Shown here: in pieces, positions 35,312-43,522 of the stretch
Layout of the letters: each line of letters starts with the position of its first letter
Numbering within the stretch: the first letter of the stretch is position 1
From: Ruthenibacterium sp.
Lineage (GTDB): Bacteria > Bacillota > Clostridia > Oscillospirales > Ruminococcaceae
Direction of reading: 5' to 3'
Assembly (NCBI GenBank): GCA_020025235.1
Contig: JAHHSL010000005.1
Span: 1-64,000 of the forward strand
DNA: 64,000 nucleotides
Notes under the pieces: model-generated
Told to the model about the DNA's origin: nothing
The model's input: only the letters and a program-made list of their open reading frames with translations
Database searches by the model: none
Program-made: the position numbers and the translations under genes

Positions 35312-36973
35312 TCATTCAAAAGCGGGAGCCGCCACAAAGCGGTATACGGCAAAGGGCTTTGGTGAAAGCGCGGCAACCGGCTCAAACGTGCCGGAAACGC
35401 CGTAATGGTCGTGCAGATAGGCCGCCTTGATCTCGGTGGAATAGAAATCCGCCAGCAGTACGCGCGGGTCGTCTGACGCAAGCGCGCGGTAGGGGTTTGT
35501 GAACCCGTAGCGGTGCAGGGTGTCCCGGTCAAAGGCGCTGCCGCTCGTCCAGCCGCCGGTGACGACGATGTTGGAAAAATAACCGCGCGGCCGTGCGTGG
35601 AATACGTCATAGCCCGCAAGGCTGTCCAGAAGAAGGATATCGGCAAAATACAGATGCTCCTTGTCGGCGCTCATGGCGTCGTAGGATTCGTTGACGGCGG
35701 GGCGCTGCACCGGAAAGCTGCGCCGTTCGTTCCATATGCCGGCGTAAAACAGCATGGATGCCGCACACAATACGGCAAGCCCGCCCGCAAAAATGCGCAT
35801 GCGGCAGGGCTTTTTTCCGCTGCTGCACAAAAACAATATCAATACCGCTGCGCCGAAGGCAAGCGACCATTCCACACGGTGCGGCAGCCGCCCCTTAAAG
35901 CACAGGTAAAATAAAAGCACCCCAAGCATGGCGCACACACCCAGTACGGCGGGTGCGCTTTTTTTGCCGGAAAACAGCAGCCAGCCCAGCGCCGTAAGCC
36001 CCAAAAACAGGAACATCGGTTCGCGGTACAAAAAGCGCACGCCGGTTTTTACGGTTTCCAATGCCGCGCTGCGGAGCGAATTGCGGGGGATCTTTCCGGC
36101 AAAATCCTGCAGCTTTTCCACGGTAAAAACCTCCGGGTCGTAATAGCCCCAGTGTTCGATCATCCAGTAATCGTTCATGTTGTAGCCTTCTTGTGCCACA
36201 AGCGCGGGGTTATCCAGAAACTGCAGCTTGAAATCGGAAATCGTGGTGCGCACGTCGTTGTATTGCTGATAATCCCGCCAGACGGGGTCGGAGGCGTAAT
36301 AGGCGTAATCTGCGATTTTTGCGCCGAACACCAGAGCGAAGACAAGCACCATGGAAAGCGCCGCGCGCAGCTTTTCCTTGCGCTGCAAACGGAAAAAGTA
36401 CCACAGCAGAAATGCGGCGGAAAGCCCGCCGATCGCATAAAAATTATCAAAGCGCACCATGCTGCCAAGCAAAATCAGCCCGATGCCGCCGAAAAGCGCG
36501 GGGCGCACCGTGCCGAGATGCTTTGCCAAAAGCACAAAGCCCGTCACAAGATACAGCGCCGCGTTTTTGACGTACTGGAACGAAGCAAACAGATCCAGCC
36601 CGAACGAAAGCATCAGTGCGGCGGCGATCAGCCCGCCCTTGGCCGCGCCGAACTGTTCCGAAAGCAGGCGGCATAGGATGCCAAGGCACAGCACATCTGC
36701 CGCAAGCTGCAAAATGACGAACCAGTTGAGCGAGGGCACAAGCGCGTAAAACGGCTTTAACAGAAAGCCCAAAAGCACGTTGACGTAAATCAGGCAGTGC
36801 GAATCCGGCCCGTATGCGCCGGAAGCGATATTGCTGAGTGTGGCGTCGTCGTTTACTTCGTAATAAATGCCGAACAAAAGCGCCGCGGCAAGCAGCGTGC
36901 AAAGGGGCGCAAGCACCGGAACAAGGTGCTTTTTAACGGGTTTTAAAACAGACCGCATACTCGGTTCGTTCAT
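35312..36973 (-). CDS. Polytopic membrane protein, GT-C glycosyltransferase-like
   Basis: 553 residues with roughly 11 membrane helices and a soluble C-terminal part of about 110 residues. An acidic motif right after the first helix (YYEVNDDATLSNIASG) and the loop order resemble GT-C enzymes that use lipid-linked sugars. I cannot assign a family. The start is MNEPSMRS with AAGGGAG upstream. It has its own promoter (37040-37068) and stands alone, so the acceptor is unknown. Confidence 0.6.
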   Translation of the reverse strand: MNEPSMRSVLKPVKKHLVPVLAPLCTLLAAALLFGIYYEVNDDATLSNIASGAYGPDSHCLIYVNVLLGFLLKPFYALVPSLNWFVILQLAADVLCLGILCRLLSEQFGAAKGGLIAAALMLSFGLDLFASFQYVKNAALYLVTGFVLLAKHLGTVRPALFGGIGLILLGSMVRFDNFYAIGGLSAAFLLWYFFRLQRKEKLRAALSMVLVFALVFGAKIADYAYYASDPVWRDYQQYNDVRTTISDFKLQFLDNPALVAQEGYNMNDYWMIEHWGYYDPEVFTVEKLQDFAGKIPRNSLRSAALETVKTGVRFLYREPMFLFLGLTALGWLLFSGKKSAPAVLGVCAMLGVLLFYLCFKGRLPHRVEWSLAFGAAVLILFLCSSGKKPCRMRIFAGGLAVLCAASMLFYAGIWNERRSFPVQRPAVNESYDAMSADKEHLYFADILLLDSLAGYDVFHARPRGYFSNIVVTGGWTSGSAFDRDTLHRYGFTNPYRALASDDPRVLLADFYSTEIKAAYLHDHYGVSGTFEPVAALSPKPFAVYRFVAAPAFE

Positions 36974-37039
36974 AGCGGAAACTCCCTTATCCATGAAATC
37001 ATAAAACGGCGCGGAAGGGCGCGCCGCTGTTCGGTTTCC

Positions 37040-37068
37040 ATTATAGCAAAAGCCGAAAGCCCCCGCAA
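37040..37068 (-). promoter_or_regulatory. Promoter of the GT-C-like gene
   Basis: On the minus strand TTGCGG (37063-37068) and TATAAT (37040-37045) have a 17-base spacer. Confidence 0.6.
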
Positions 37069-37095
37069 GGCGCTGTGCCGGCGCATTCGGCGGGC

Positions 37096-37148
37096 AAAAA
37101 GAAAAAGCCCCGGCTTTTGCCGCAGGATGCAGACAAAAAGGCCGGAGC
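37096..37148 (-). terminator. Terminator after the AEC transporter
   Basis: GCTCCGGCCTTTT pairs with AAAAGCCGGGGC (with GT pairs) around a ~17-base loop. On the minus strand it is followed by TTTTTCTTTTT. Confidence 0.7.
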
Positions 37149-37161
37149 AGTATCCCTTATA

Positions 37162-38100
37162 TTAAATGTAAGCAAATTGCTTGAGCACAAAGATCCACAC
37201 AAACATCGTCAGCACCGAACAAATGGAAGTGAAGATCACGATCTGTCCGGCAAGTTCGCCGTCGCCGTTCATCTGCTTTGCCATGGTGAACGACGAAACC
37301 GCCGTGGGCGCGCCCAGCATGGTGAGCAGTGCGGCAAGCTCCATGCCGCGGTATCCTGCAAGGATGCTCACCGGCAGGAAGATCGCGGGGAACACGATCA
37401 GCTTGACAAGCACGGAGACCAGCAGCGGGCGGATGTTGCCCGCAAGCGCGGAAAAGCGGAACGAAGCGCCCAGGATCAAAAACGCCATAGGCGTAGCCAT
37501 GCCGGAAAGGTTGCGGATCGTCTTTTCCACAGCCGGGATAAGCGGAATGTGGAAAAACAGCATCAGCCCGCCGAGCGCCGCACCGATGATGAGCGGGTTT
37601 GTCAGAATGCCCTTGATGATCTTTTTTACATGGATCTGTCCGGAGGCGTACCATTCCAGCACGATCACGGAAAGCACATTGTAAAACGGCACGATAAAGG
37701 CGATCAGCATCGAAGCGGTGCCCACGTTTTCATCGCCGAACAAAGACGCCGTCACCGGCAGGCCGTACAGGATGAAATTGCTGCGGAACATGCCCTGAAT
37801 CAAAACACCCTTGCGCCGGTGGTCGTGTTCAAAGCGGGGCACGACGCCCCACAAAAGGAAAAACATGATGAGCACCAGCGCGATGCCCCACAAAATCAGC
37901 TTTCCGTTGAAAATCTCGGAAACATCCGTCTGATAGATATTGTAAAAAATCAGCGTGGGCAGAAACGCCTTGAACGTCACCTTGTTCATGACGTCTGCGG
38001 TGTGGCTGTCCAGGATGCCGATGCGGTTGAGAAAAAATCCCACGGCCATCATGGCAAAAAGCGGGAATACGACATTGAGTGATACGATCAGATTTTCCAT
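37162..38100 (-). CDS. AEC family (auxin efflux carrier-like) transporter
   Basis: 312 residues with about ten membrane helices in two repeats. Family features include the N-terminal FPLFAMMAVGFFLNRIGIL and the crossover region VVLEWYA. Bacterial members move malate, malonate or other organic anions. The start is MENLIVS with AAAGGAAG upstream. It is monocistronic, with promoter and terminator both visible. The substrate cannot be told. Confidence 0.85.
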   Translation of the reverse strand: MENLIVSLNVVFPLFAMMAVGFFLNRIGILDSHTADVMNKVTFKAFLPTLIFYNIYQTDVSEIFNGKLILWGIALVLIMFFLLWGVVPRFEHDHRRKGVLIQGMFRSNFILYGLPVTASLFGDENVGTASMLIAFIVPFYNVLSVIVLEWYASGQIHVKKIIKGILTNPLIIGAALGGLMLFFHIPLIPAVEKTIRNLSGMATPMAFLILGASFRFSALAGNIRPLLVSVLVKLIVFPAIFLPVSILAGYRGMELAALLTMLGAPTAVSSFTMAKQMNGDGELAGQIVIFTSICSVLTMFVWIFVLKQFAYI

Positions 38101-38192
38101 TTGTACTTCCTTTGCTGGCATAAAACAGGTTACAGTCGGTGTCGGCCGCCGGGGCATCCAAAAACGGGATGCGGCAAAATCAAAACATCTCT

Positions 38193-38221
38193 ATTGTACC
38201 GATTTATGCGCGGAAAGTAAA
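38193..38221 (-). promoter_or_regulatory. Promoter of the AEC transporter gene
   Basis: On the minus strand TTTACT (38216-38221) and TACAAT (38193-38198) have a 17-base spacer. Confidence 0.6.
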
Positions 38222-38279
38222 GCCTGTGCCGCGGCACAGGGGCAAAAGCCGACCCAAACGCCGAAGCCCGCGCCGCGCA

Positions 38280-39074
38280 TCAGGAAAGCAGCACCTGATC
38301 CGTCTCCTCCTGCACACCGGCAATTTCGGCAAATTTATCCAGCAGCTCGTGCTTTGTCAGGTGCTTTTTTTCTTCGCCGCGGATATCCAGAATGATCTTT
38401 CCGGCGTTCATCATAATCAGGCGGTTGCCGTGCACAATGGCATCCCGCATGTTGTGGGTGATCATCATGGCGGTCAGGCCGTTTTCCTGCACGATCGAAT
38501 CCGAAAGCTCCAGCACCTTTGCGGCGGTGGCAGGGTCCAGTGCGGCGGTGTGCTCATCCAGCAAAAGCAGCTTCGGCTTTTGCAGCGACGCCATTAAAAG
38601 CGTAAGCGCCTGACGCTGTCCGCCGGAAAGCAGCCCCACTTTGCTTGTCATGCGGTCCTCAAGGCCAAGCCCCAGCGTTTTGAGCTTTTCGTGATAGATT
38701 TCCTTTTCGCTGCGTGTCACGCCCCATTTCAGCGTGCGGGGGCGTCCGCGCCGCGCGGCAAGCGCAAGGTTTTCCACGATCTGCATGTTCGGCACAGTGC
38801 CCATCATCGGGTCCTGAAACACGCGCCCGATGTATTTGGCACGCTTGTATTCGGGCAGCCCCGTCACATCGGTGCCGTCGATCGTGATGCAGCCGCTGTC
38901 CACGGGCCACACACCGGCCGCAGCGTTCAGCATGGTGGATTTGCCCGCGCCGTTGCCGCCGATCACCGTGACGAAATCGCCCGGTTCCAGATGCAGGTCA
39001 AGGTCGCACAGGGCCTTTTTTTCATTGATCGTGCCGGCGTTGAACGTCTTGCACACATGGGAAAGCTCAAGCAT
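38280..39074 (-). CDS. ABC transporter ATP-binding protein, TrpZ-like
   Basis: 264 residues. Walker A is GGNGAGKST near residue 40, the signature LSGGQRQAL near 150 and Walker B LLLLDEHTAALD. The start MLELSHV follows AAAAAGGAGG and overlaps the permease end by 8 bases. It energises import by the permease at 39067 and the binding proteins at 40110 and 41486. This set matches the predicted tryptophan importer TrpXYZ; the substrate is inferred. Confidence 0.9.
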   Translation of the reverse strand: MLELSHVCKTFNAGTINEKKALCDLDLHLEPGDFVTVIGGNGAGKSTMLNAAAGVWPVDSGCITIDGTDVTGLPEYKRAKYIGRVFQDPMMGTVPNMQIVENLALAARRGRPRTLKWGVTRSEKEIYHEKLKTLGLGLEDRMTSKVGLLSGGQRQALTLLMASLQKPKLLLLDEHTAALDPATAAKVLELSDSIVQENGLTAMMITHNMRDAIVHGNRLIMMNAGKIILDIRGEEKKHLTKHELLDKFAEIAGVQEETDQVLLS

Positions 39075-40059
39075 GGGAATCCTCCTTTTTGCACTGGGCG
39101 GCCGATTTTCCGGCGCGCTTGAATGAATTGCGTGCCTGCTTTTGCAGATGCGGCACGGCAAGGAACACAGCCACGATCACGGCGGTGAACAGCTTAAGGT
39201 CGTTCGGGTTGAGCCGCAGCCACAGAATCACCGTCATGGCGATGTAGTACAGCACGCCGCCGAGCACCACAAACGCAAGGCGCACGGCAAAGCTGCAGCC
39301 CTTTTTGAAAATGGCGTCGCACAGCACTTCACCAATGATGATCGCCGCAAGGCCGATGACGACTGCGCCGCGCCCCATGTTGACGTCTGCCGTGCCCTGG
39401 AACTGTGTCATCAGCCCGCCCGCCAGTGCGACGGCGGCGTTGGAAATGGCAAGCCCAAGCACCTTCATGGTGTTGATGTTGATGCCCTGTGCACGGATCA
39501 TGGCGGGGTTGGCGCCGGCGGCGCGGATCGCGCTGCCCTGTTCCGTGCCGAAGTACCAGTAAAACAATGCGACAAGGACTACGGAAAGGCACAGCCCGAC
39601 GGCAATTGCCTGGGGAATGTACAAAGAGGAAACAAGGAAGCCTTTGCCGTGGGTTTCGGCGTCAAAAATCAGGCCGTACTGCTTGATCGCTGCCGTCTGG
39701 TTTGCCTGCCCCATGATGCGCAGATTGATCGAATACAGCGCAAACTGCGTCAGGATGCCGGCCAGAATGGCGGGAATGCCGAGCTTTGTGTGCAGAAGGC
39801 CGGTGCAAAGCCCCGTCAGGATGCCCGCAGCAGCCGCGGCAAGCAGCGCCGCCCACGCGGGCACACCGGCAAGGATCAGCATTACCGTGACGGCGCCGCC
39901 TGCGCCGAACGAGCCGTCCACTGTCAGATCGGCGATATCCAGCATGCGGAACGTGATGTAAACGCCAAGCGCCATGATGCCCCAGATCAGCCCCTGCGCT
40001 GCGGCGGCCGGCATGCGGGAAAACAGATTTGCAAGATTGAGCGATTGCAGATAAGCCAT
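39067..40059 (-). CDS. ABC transporter permease, TrpY-like (BPD_transp_2 fold)
   Basis: 330 residues, about eight membrane helices, with the branched-chain/ribose-type permease fold (LAGGLMTQFQGTADVNMGRGAVVIGLAAIIIG). It starts after the binding protein and overlaps the ATPase gene by 8 bases, a compact operon. Family members of this layout pair with PF04392-type binding proteins. Confidence 0.9.
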   Translation of the reverse strand: MAYLQSLNLANLFSRMPAAAAQGLIWGIMALGVYITFRMLDIADLTVDGSFGAGGAVTVMLILAGVPAWAALLAAAAAGILTGLCTGLLHTKLGIPAILAGILTQFALYSINLRIMGQANQTAAIKQYGLIFDAETHGKGFLVSSLYIPQAIAVGLCLSVVLVALFYWYFGTEQGSAIRAAGANPAMIRAQGININTMKVLGLAISNAAVALAGGLMTQFQGTADVNMGRGAVVIGLAAIIIGEVLCDAIFKKGCSFAVRLAFVVLGGVLYYIAMTVILWLRLNPNDLKLFTAVIVAVFLAVPHLQKQARNSFKRAGKSAAQCKKEDSHA

Positions 40060-40109
40060 GATTTTACCTCGATTTCAAAAAGAGTGTCCGGCGTTTGTGC
40101 CGGCTGCGT

Positions 40110-41114
40110 TCAGTCCAGCGGGGCAAAGCCCTCGGGAACGGTGATGCCGAGCGCGGATGTGATCTCGGCGTTGTACATTTTCTGGGGGCAGTCGGAATAT
40201 TCGACCGGCATTTCGGCGATATCGGCCTGTCCCGTCAGGATGCGCACTGCCATTTCGCCGGTGGTGCGTCCCAGTTCGTAATAATCAATGCAGAAGCTTG
40301 CGATGCCGCAGCCGCGGCAGGTGTCGGCGTCGCCGGTGACGATCGGCGTGCCGGAGGGTGCAGCCGCATTGCGGATCGCAGCCGCGCAGGAGGCAGCGGT
40401 GTTGTCCGTGGGGATGTAAAGCGCATCGGCTTCGGCGCACGCGGCAGCCGTCACGGCGGCAACGTCGTTGGAATCCGAGAAGGTGTAGACCGAAACGGCA
40501 AGCCCTGCGTCCTCCAGCGCTGCCTTCACGGCGTCTGCCTGATAGACGGAGTTCGGTTCGGCAGAGCAGTACAGGATGCCGACGGTTTCGGCGTCCGGCA
40601 CAAGCTGCGGGATCAGCGACGCCTGTTCGTCCAGCGGGGCAAGATCGGATGTGCCGGAAACGTTGCCGCCCACGGTGCCGTCGAAATCGTCAAGGTTCAG
40701 CGCCACGCCGTATTCCGTTACGGCAGTGCCAAGGATCGGAATGTCGATCGTGGCCGATGCGGCAGCCTGCAGAGCGGGCGTTGCGTTGGCAAGGATCAGA
40801 TCGACCCCGTTGGCGGCAAAGCCGTTGCAGATGACCCCGCAGGTGGGGATATCGTTCGATGCGTTCTGCACATCAAAGCGCACCTGACCGGGCAGCGCCT
40901 GTTCCACGGCGTCCATGAAGCCCTTTGTTGCGGCGTCCAGCGAAGGATGCTGTGCCAGCTGGCAGACGCCGATCGTAAATTCAGGAGTGTTTTCGGAATG
41001 GAGGGATTCGGCACTCGGGTCGGCGCCGGAGGATGCGTTCGAGCATCCCACAAAACAGCCGGTCACCAGTACGGCACAGAGGATCGAAGCGAGCAGAGAC
41101 TTTTTTGTGTTCAT
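40110..41114 (-). CDS. ABC transporter substrate-binding lipoprotein, TrpX-like (copy 1)
   Basis: 334 residues. Lipoprotein signal with lipobox-like CFVGCSN, then a PF04392-type domain (FTIGVCQLAQHPSLDAATKGFMDAV; SNDIPTCGVICNGFAANGVDLI; VSGTSDLAPLDEQA). The start MNTKK follows AAAGGAGTG. It is a close paralogue of the protein at 41486. It lies downstream of a leader peptide and attenuator, unlike copy 2, so the two copies have separate controls. Confidence 0.9.
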   Translation of the reverse strand: MNTKKSLLASILCAVLVTGCFVGCSNASSGADPSAESLHSENTPEFTIGVCQLAQHPSLDAATKGFMDAVEQALPGQVRFDVQNASNDIPTCGVICNGFAANGVDLILANATPALQAAASATIDIPILGTAVTEYGVALNLDDFDGTVGGNVSGTSDLAPLDEQASLIPQLVPDAETVGILYCSAEPNSVYQADAVKAALEDAGLAVSVYTFSDSNDVAAVTAAACAEADALYIPTDNTAASCAAAIRNAAAPSGTPIVTGDADTCRGCGIASFCIDYYELGRTTGEMAVRILTGQADIAEMPVEYSDCPQKMYNAEITSALGITVPEGFAPLD

Positions 41115-41141
41115 CAGAAACACTCCTTTTCGGATTGAAAT

Positions 41142-41188
41142 AAAAAGAAAAAGCGGCCCCGTCCATGCAGGACGAAGCCGCTTTCTTT
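41142..41188 (-). terminator. Attenuator-type terminator between leader peptide and binding protein
   Basis: On the minus strand AAGCGGCTTCGTCC pairs with GGACGGGGCCGCTT around TGCAT, then TTCTTTTT. It lies 17 bases after the leader stop codon and 28 bases before the binding-protein ATG. Confidence 0.8.
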
Positions 41189-41204
41189 ATACAAAGAATG
41201 CAGT

Positions 41205-41324
41205 TTACAGCCAGCGTTTTCCGGACGGTTTCAGATTTAAGGCGCAGTTAAAAAAGCCCATAAATCGAGCCGGAAACGCATAGAAAGAGCCGTTCTGATT
41301 TGCGCGGTTCTGCAGGTTCATCAT
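41205..41324 (-). CDS. Leader peptide, 39 residues, aromatic-rich (attenuation candidate)
   Basis: The small frame starts ATGATG 6 bases after AAGGAG and ends ...GKRWL-stop. It lies about 40 bases downstream of a consensus promoter and directly before a terminator. It contains five Phe, one Tyr and one Trp in 39 residues (central part FMGFFNCALNLK). The codons CCG-TCC near its end are complementary to GGACGG in the terminator's downstream arm, so ribosome position could switch the fold. It precedes an importer of the predicted tryptophan/aromatic type. I do not know this peptide; that it is a regulator is an inference. Confidence 0.65.
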   Translation of the reverse strand: MMNLQNRANQNGSFYAFPARFMGFFNCALNLKPSGKRWL

Positions 41325-41369
41325 AACGGGCTCCTTTCTGCCGCGGGTGCGGCGCTGTGATTAGCTCCG

Positions 41370-41398
41370 ATTATAGGACGTTCCTCCGGCTTTGTCAA
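41370..41398 (-). promoter_or_regulatory. Consensus promoter of the leader-binding protein-permease-ATPase operon
   Basis: On the minus strand TTGACA (41393-41398) and TATAAT (41370-41375) have a 17-base spacer, a perfect match. CCTCCGGC (41383-41390) and GCCGGAGG (41416-41423) form an 8-base inverted repeat around the -35, possibly an operator or the stem of a weak hairpin ending copy 2. Confidence 0.88.
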
Positions 41399-41485
41399 CA
41401 GGAAGGCTGCACTCGGCCGGAGGTTTGTAAAAAACAACGGATTCTGCGTACCCTGATTGCTGCTTTTTGAAAAAATCTGCCAAAA

Positions 41486-42448
41486 TCAGTCTGCTTCCAG
41501 CGGGGCGTAGCCCTGCGGGATCGTCACATTCAAAGCTTCAGCCAATGCGGGATTGTAGAACTTTTTCGGGTTCTGGTCGTATTCGATCGGCATTTCGGAA
41601 ATATCCGCCTGACCGGTCAGGATCTTGGCAGCCATTTCGCCGGTGGTGCGTCCGAGTGCGTAGTAATCGATCGAAAGTGTCGCTACACCGCACACTTTGC
41701 ACGGGGCGGCTTCCCCGTTGATGATCGGCACGCCCGCAGGCTCTGCCACGTTGTTGATCGCGGCGGCGCATGTTGCGGCGGTGTTGTCGGTGGGGATGTA
41801 CAGCACGTCGTTTTCTCCGCATGCGGCGGCGGTCACGGCGGCAACGTCATTGGAATCCGAGAAGGTGTAGACCGCAGCGGAAATCCCCGCATCTTCCAGC
41901 GCCGCTTTTACAACGTCCGCCTGGTAGACGGAGTTCGGTTCGGCAGAGCAGTACAGGATGCCGACAGATTTTGCATCGGGGAAAAGCTCCGGGATCATGG
42001 CCGCCTGTTCGGTCAGCGGGGCAAGATCGGATGTGCCGGAAACATTGCCGCCCACGGTGCCGTTAAAATCGTCCAGATTGAGCGCCACGCCGTATTCCGT
42101 CACGGCAGTGCCAAGGATCGGGATCTCGGCAGTTGCCGAGATAGCGGCCTGCAGGGCGGGTGTTGCGTTGGCAAGGATCAGATCGACCCCGTTGGCGGCA
42201 AAGCCGCTGCAGATGACCCCGCAGGTGGGGATATCGTTCGATGCATTTTCCAGCTGGAAGGTCACCTGACCGGGCAGCGCTTCGTTCAGCGCATCCTGAA
42301 AGCCCTTGGTGGCGGCGTCCAGTGCGGGATGCTGTGCAAGCTGACAGATGCCGACGGTATACGAAGATTTTCCCCCCGCAGAGCCGCAGCCCGCAAGGCC
42401 CAGCCCCAGAACAAGGGTAAGTGCGATAGACAGAATTTTCTTTTTCAT
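41486..42448 (-). CDS. ABC transporter substrate-binding lipoprotein, TrpX-like (copy 2)
   Basis: 320 residues. Signal peptide with lipobox GLAGC, then the same PF04392-type domain as copy 1 (YTVGICQLAQHPALDAATKGF). Long stretches are nearly identical in DNA to copy 1 (for example around 42030-42120 and 40645-40740), so the duplication is recent or kept similar by gene conversion. The start MKKKILS follows GAAGGAGCG. It has its own promoter and a divergent LysR regulator. No clear terminator follows. Confidence 0.9.
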   Translation of the reverse strand: MKKKILSIALTLVLGLGLAGCGSAGGKSSYTVGICQLAQHPALDAATKGFQDALNEALPGQVTFQLENASNDIPTCGVICSGFAANGVDLILANATPALQAAISATAEIPILGTAVTEYGVALNLDDFNGTVGGNVSGTSDLAPLTEQAAMIPELFPDAKSVGILYCSAEPNSVYQADVVKAALEDAGISAAVYTFSDSNDVAAVTAAACGENDVLYIPTDNTAATCAAAINNVAEPAGVPIINGEAAPCKVCGVATLSIDYYALGRTTGEMAAKILTGQADISEMPIEYDQNPKKFYNPALAEALNVTIPQGYAPLEAD

Positions 42449-42521
42449 CGTAAACGCTCCTTCTTCGGCAAAGGAAAAATCCGTTTGTCGGTTGTTTAAT
42501 GCTTGCAAAAAGCTTGTTCCC

Positions 42522-42550
42522 AGTATATAGTAGACCTAAGGATTTGTAAA
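42522..42550 (-). promoter_or_regulatory. Promoter of binding protein copy 2
   Basis: On the minus strand TTTACA (42545-42550) and TATACT (42522-42527) have a 17-base spacer. Confidence 0.75.
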
Positions 42551-42558
42551 ACGAATAA

Positions 42559-42575
42559 TATGCATGATAAGCATA
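42559..42575. promoter_or_regulatory. LysR box
   Basis: TATGC-ATGATAA-GCATA is a dyad with the T-N11-A form of LysR sites. Its centre is about 52 bases upstream of the inferred start site for copy 2, the usual position for an activator, and it also lies just before the LysR gene. Confidence 0.6.
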
Positions 42576-42596
42576 ACAAATTTTTATGGTGATAGT

Positions 42597-43469
42597 ATGG
42601 ACGTAAAGAACCTGAACACATTCATCACGGCGGCACAGCTGGGCAGCTTTACCCGTGCGGGGGAAAAGCTGGGCTATTCCCAGCCGGCCGTCTCTGCGCA
42701 GATCCGCCAGCTGGAAGATGAGCTGCAGCTGCGCCTGTTTGACCGCATCCACCACGCCATTGCCCTGACAAGCGAAGGGAAAACGGTGTATGCGTACGCG
42801 TGCGAAATCTGTCAGAAGGAAAGCGAGCTGCACAACGCCGTCCGCGGCAGCGATGAAGTGCGCGGGCTTGTGCGCATCGGAATGTCGGATTCCATGTGCA
42901 GCTGGCTTATGGAAGGGCAGTTTGCCGCGATGCGCGCGCAGTATCCGGGCATCACGCTGCGCATCATCCCGCAGAGCACCGAAGGCATCCTGCAGCTTCT
43001 GGATCAGAACGAAGTGGACCTTGCCTATACGCTGGACCGCCATGTTTACAGCCGGGACTATGTGATCGCGGGGGAGGAGCGCATCGGCACGCACTTTGTT
43101 GCGGCGGCGCACAGCATGCCGGCAGAGCGCGGAGAGCTTTCCATGGAAGAGCTTGTCACGCTGCCGTGCATCCTGACAGAGCACGGCATGAGCTATCGGC
43201 GTCTGCTCGATCAGCAGCTGGCACAGCATTCGCTGGAAATCGACCCGATCCTTGAAATCGGGAATACGGATCTGATCTGCCGGCTTGTGGAACAGGGGCT
43301 CGGCGTCGCTTTCCTGCCGGACTATGTAACGCAGGCGGCCGTGCAGCAGGGGAGCATCTGCCGGTTCGAGGTGACGGGGCTTTCGTTTGAAATCTGGAAG
43401 CAGCTTTTGTATCACCGCGGCAAAAGCCTGACGCCGCCGATCCGCACTGTCATGTCCTTCCTGCACTGA
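42597..43469 (+). CDS. LysR family transcriptional regulator
   Basis: 290 residues. The HTH is LGSFTRAGEKLGYSQPAVSAQI, and the effector-binding domain runs from about residue 88. The start MDVKNLN fits GGTGATAG; an upstream in-frame ATG at 42564 would lie in the operator. It is divergent from binding protein copy 2, with a LysR box between, so it likely activates the importer in response to its ligand and regulates itself. Confidence 0.9.
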   Translation: MDVKNLNTFITAAQLGSFTRAGEKLGYSQPAVSAQIRQLEDELQLRLFDRIHHAIALTSEGKTVYAYACEICQKESELHNAVRGSDEVRGLVRIGMSDSMCSWLMEGQFAAMRAQYPGITLRIIPQSTEGILQLLDQNEVDLAYTLDRHVYSRDYVIAGEERIGTHFVAAAHSMPAERGELSMEELVTLPCILTEHGMSYRRLLDQQLAQHSLEIDPILEIGNTDLICRLVEQGLGVAFLPDYVTQAAVQQGSICRFEVTGLSFEIWKQLLYHRGKSLTPPIRTVMSFLH

Positions 43470-43473
43470 AACA

Positions 43474-43506
43474 CAAAAACGGGGCGCACCGGCGGTGCGC
43501 CCCGTT
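43474..43506 (-). terminator. Terminator after yitT-like gene (also ends LysR)
   Basis: AACGGGGCGCACC pairs with GGTGCGCCCCGTT around GGC. The T-run is good on the minus strand and weak on the plus strand. Confidence 0.8.
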
Positions 43507-43522
43507 CTGCATGCAGAAGGCG

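Noticed and set aside
41115..41485. T-box riboswitch before the TrpX-like gene
   Set aside because: No TGGNACCGCG-type T-box sequence is seen; a coding leader plus terminator explains the region better.
42559..42596. Earlier start (42564) for the LysR gene at 42597
   Set aside because: It would lie inside the LysR box and has no ribosome site; the ATG at 42597 gives the standard LysR N-terminus.
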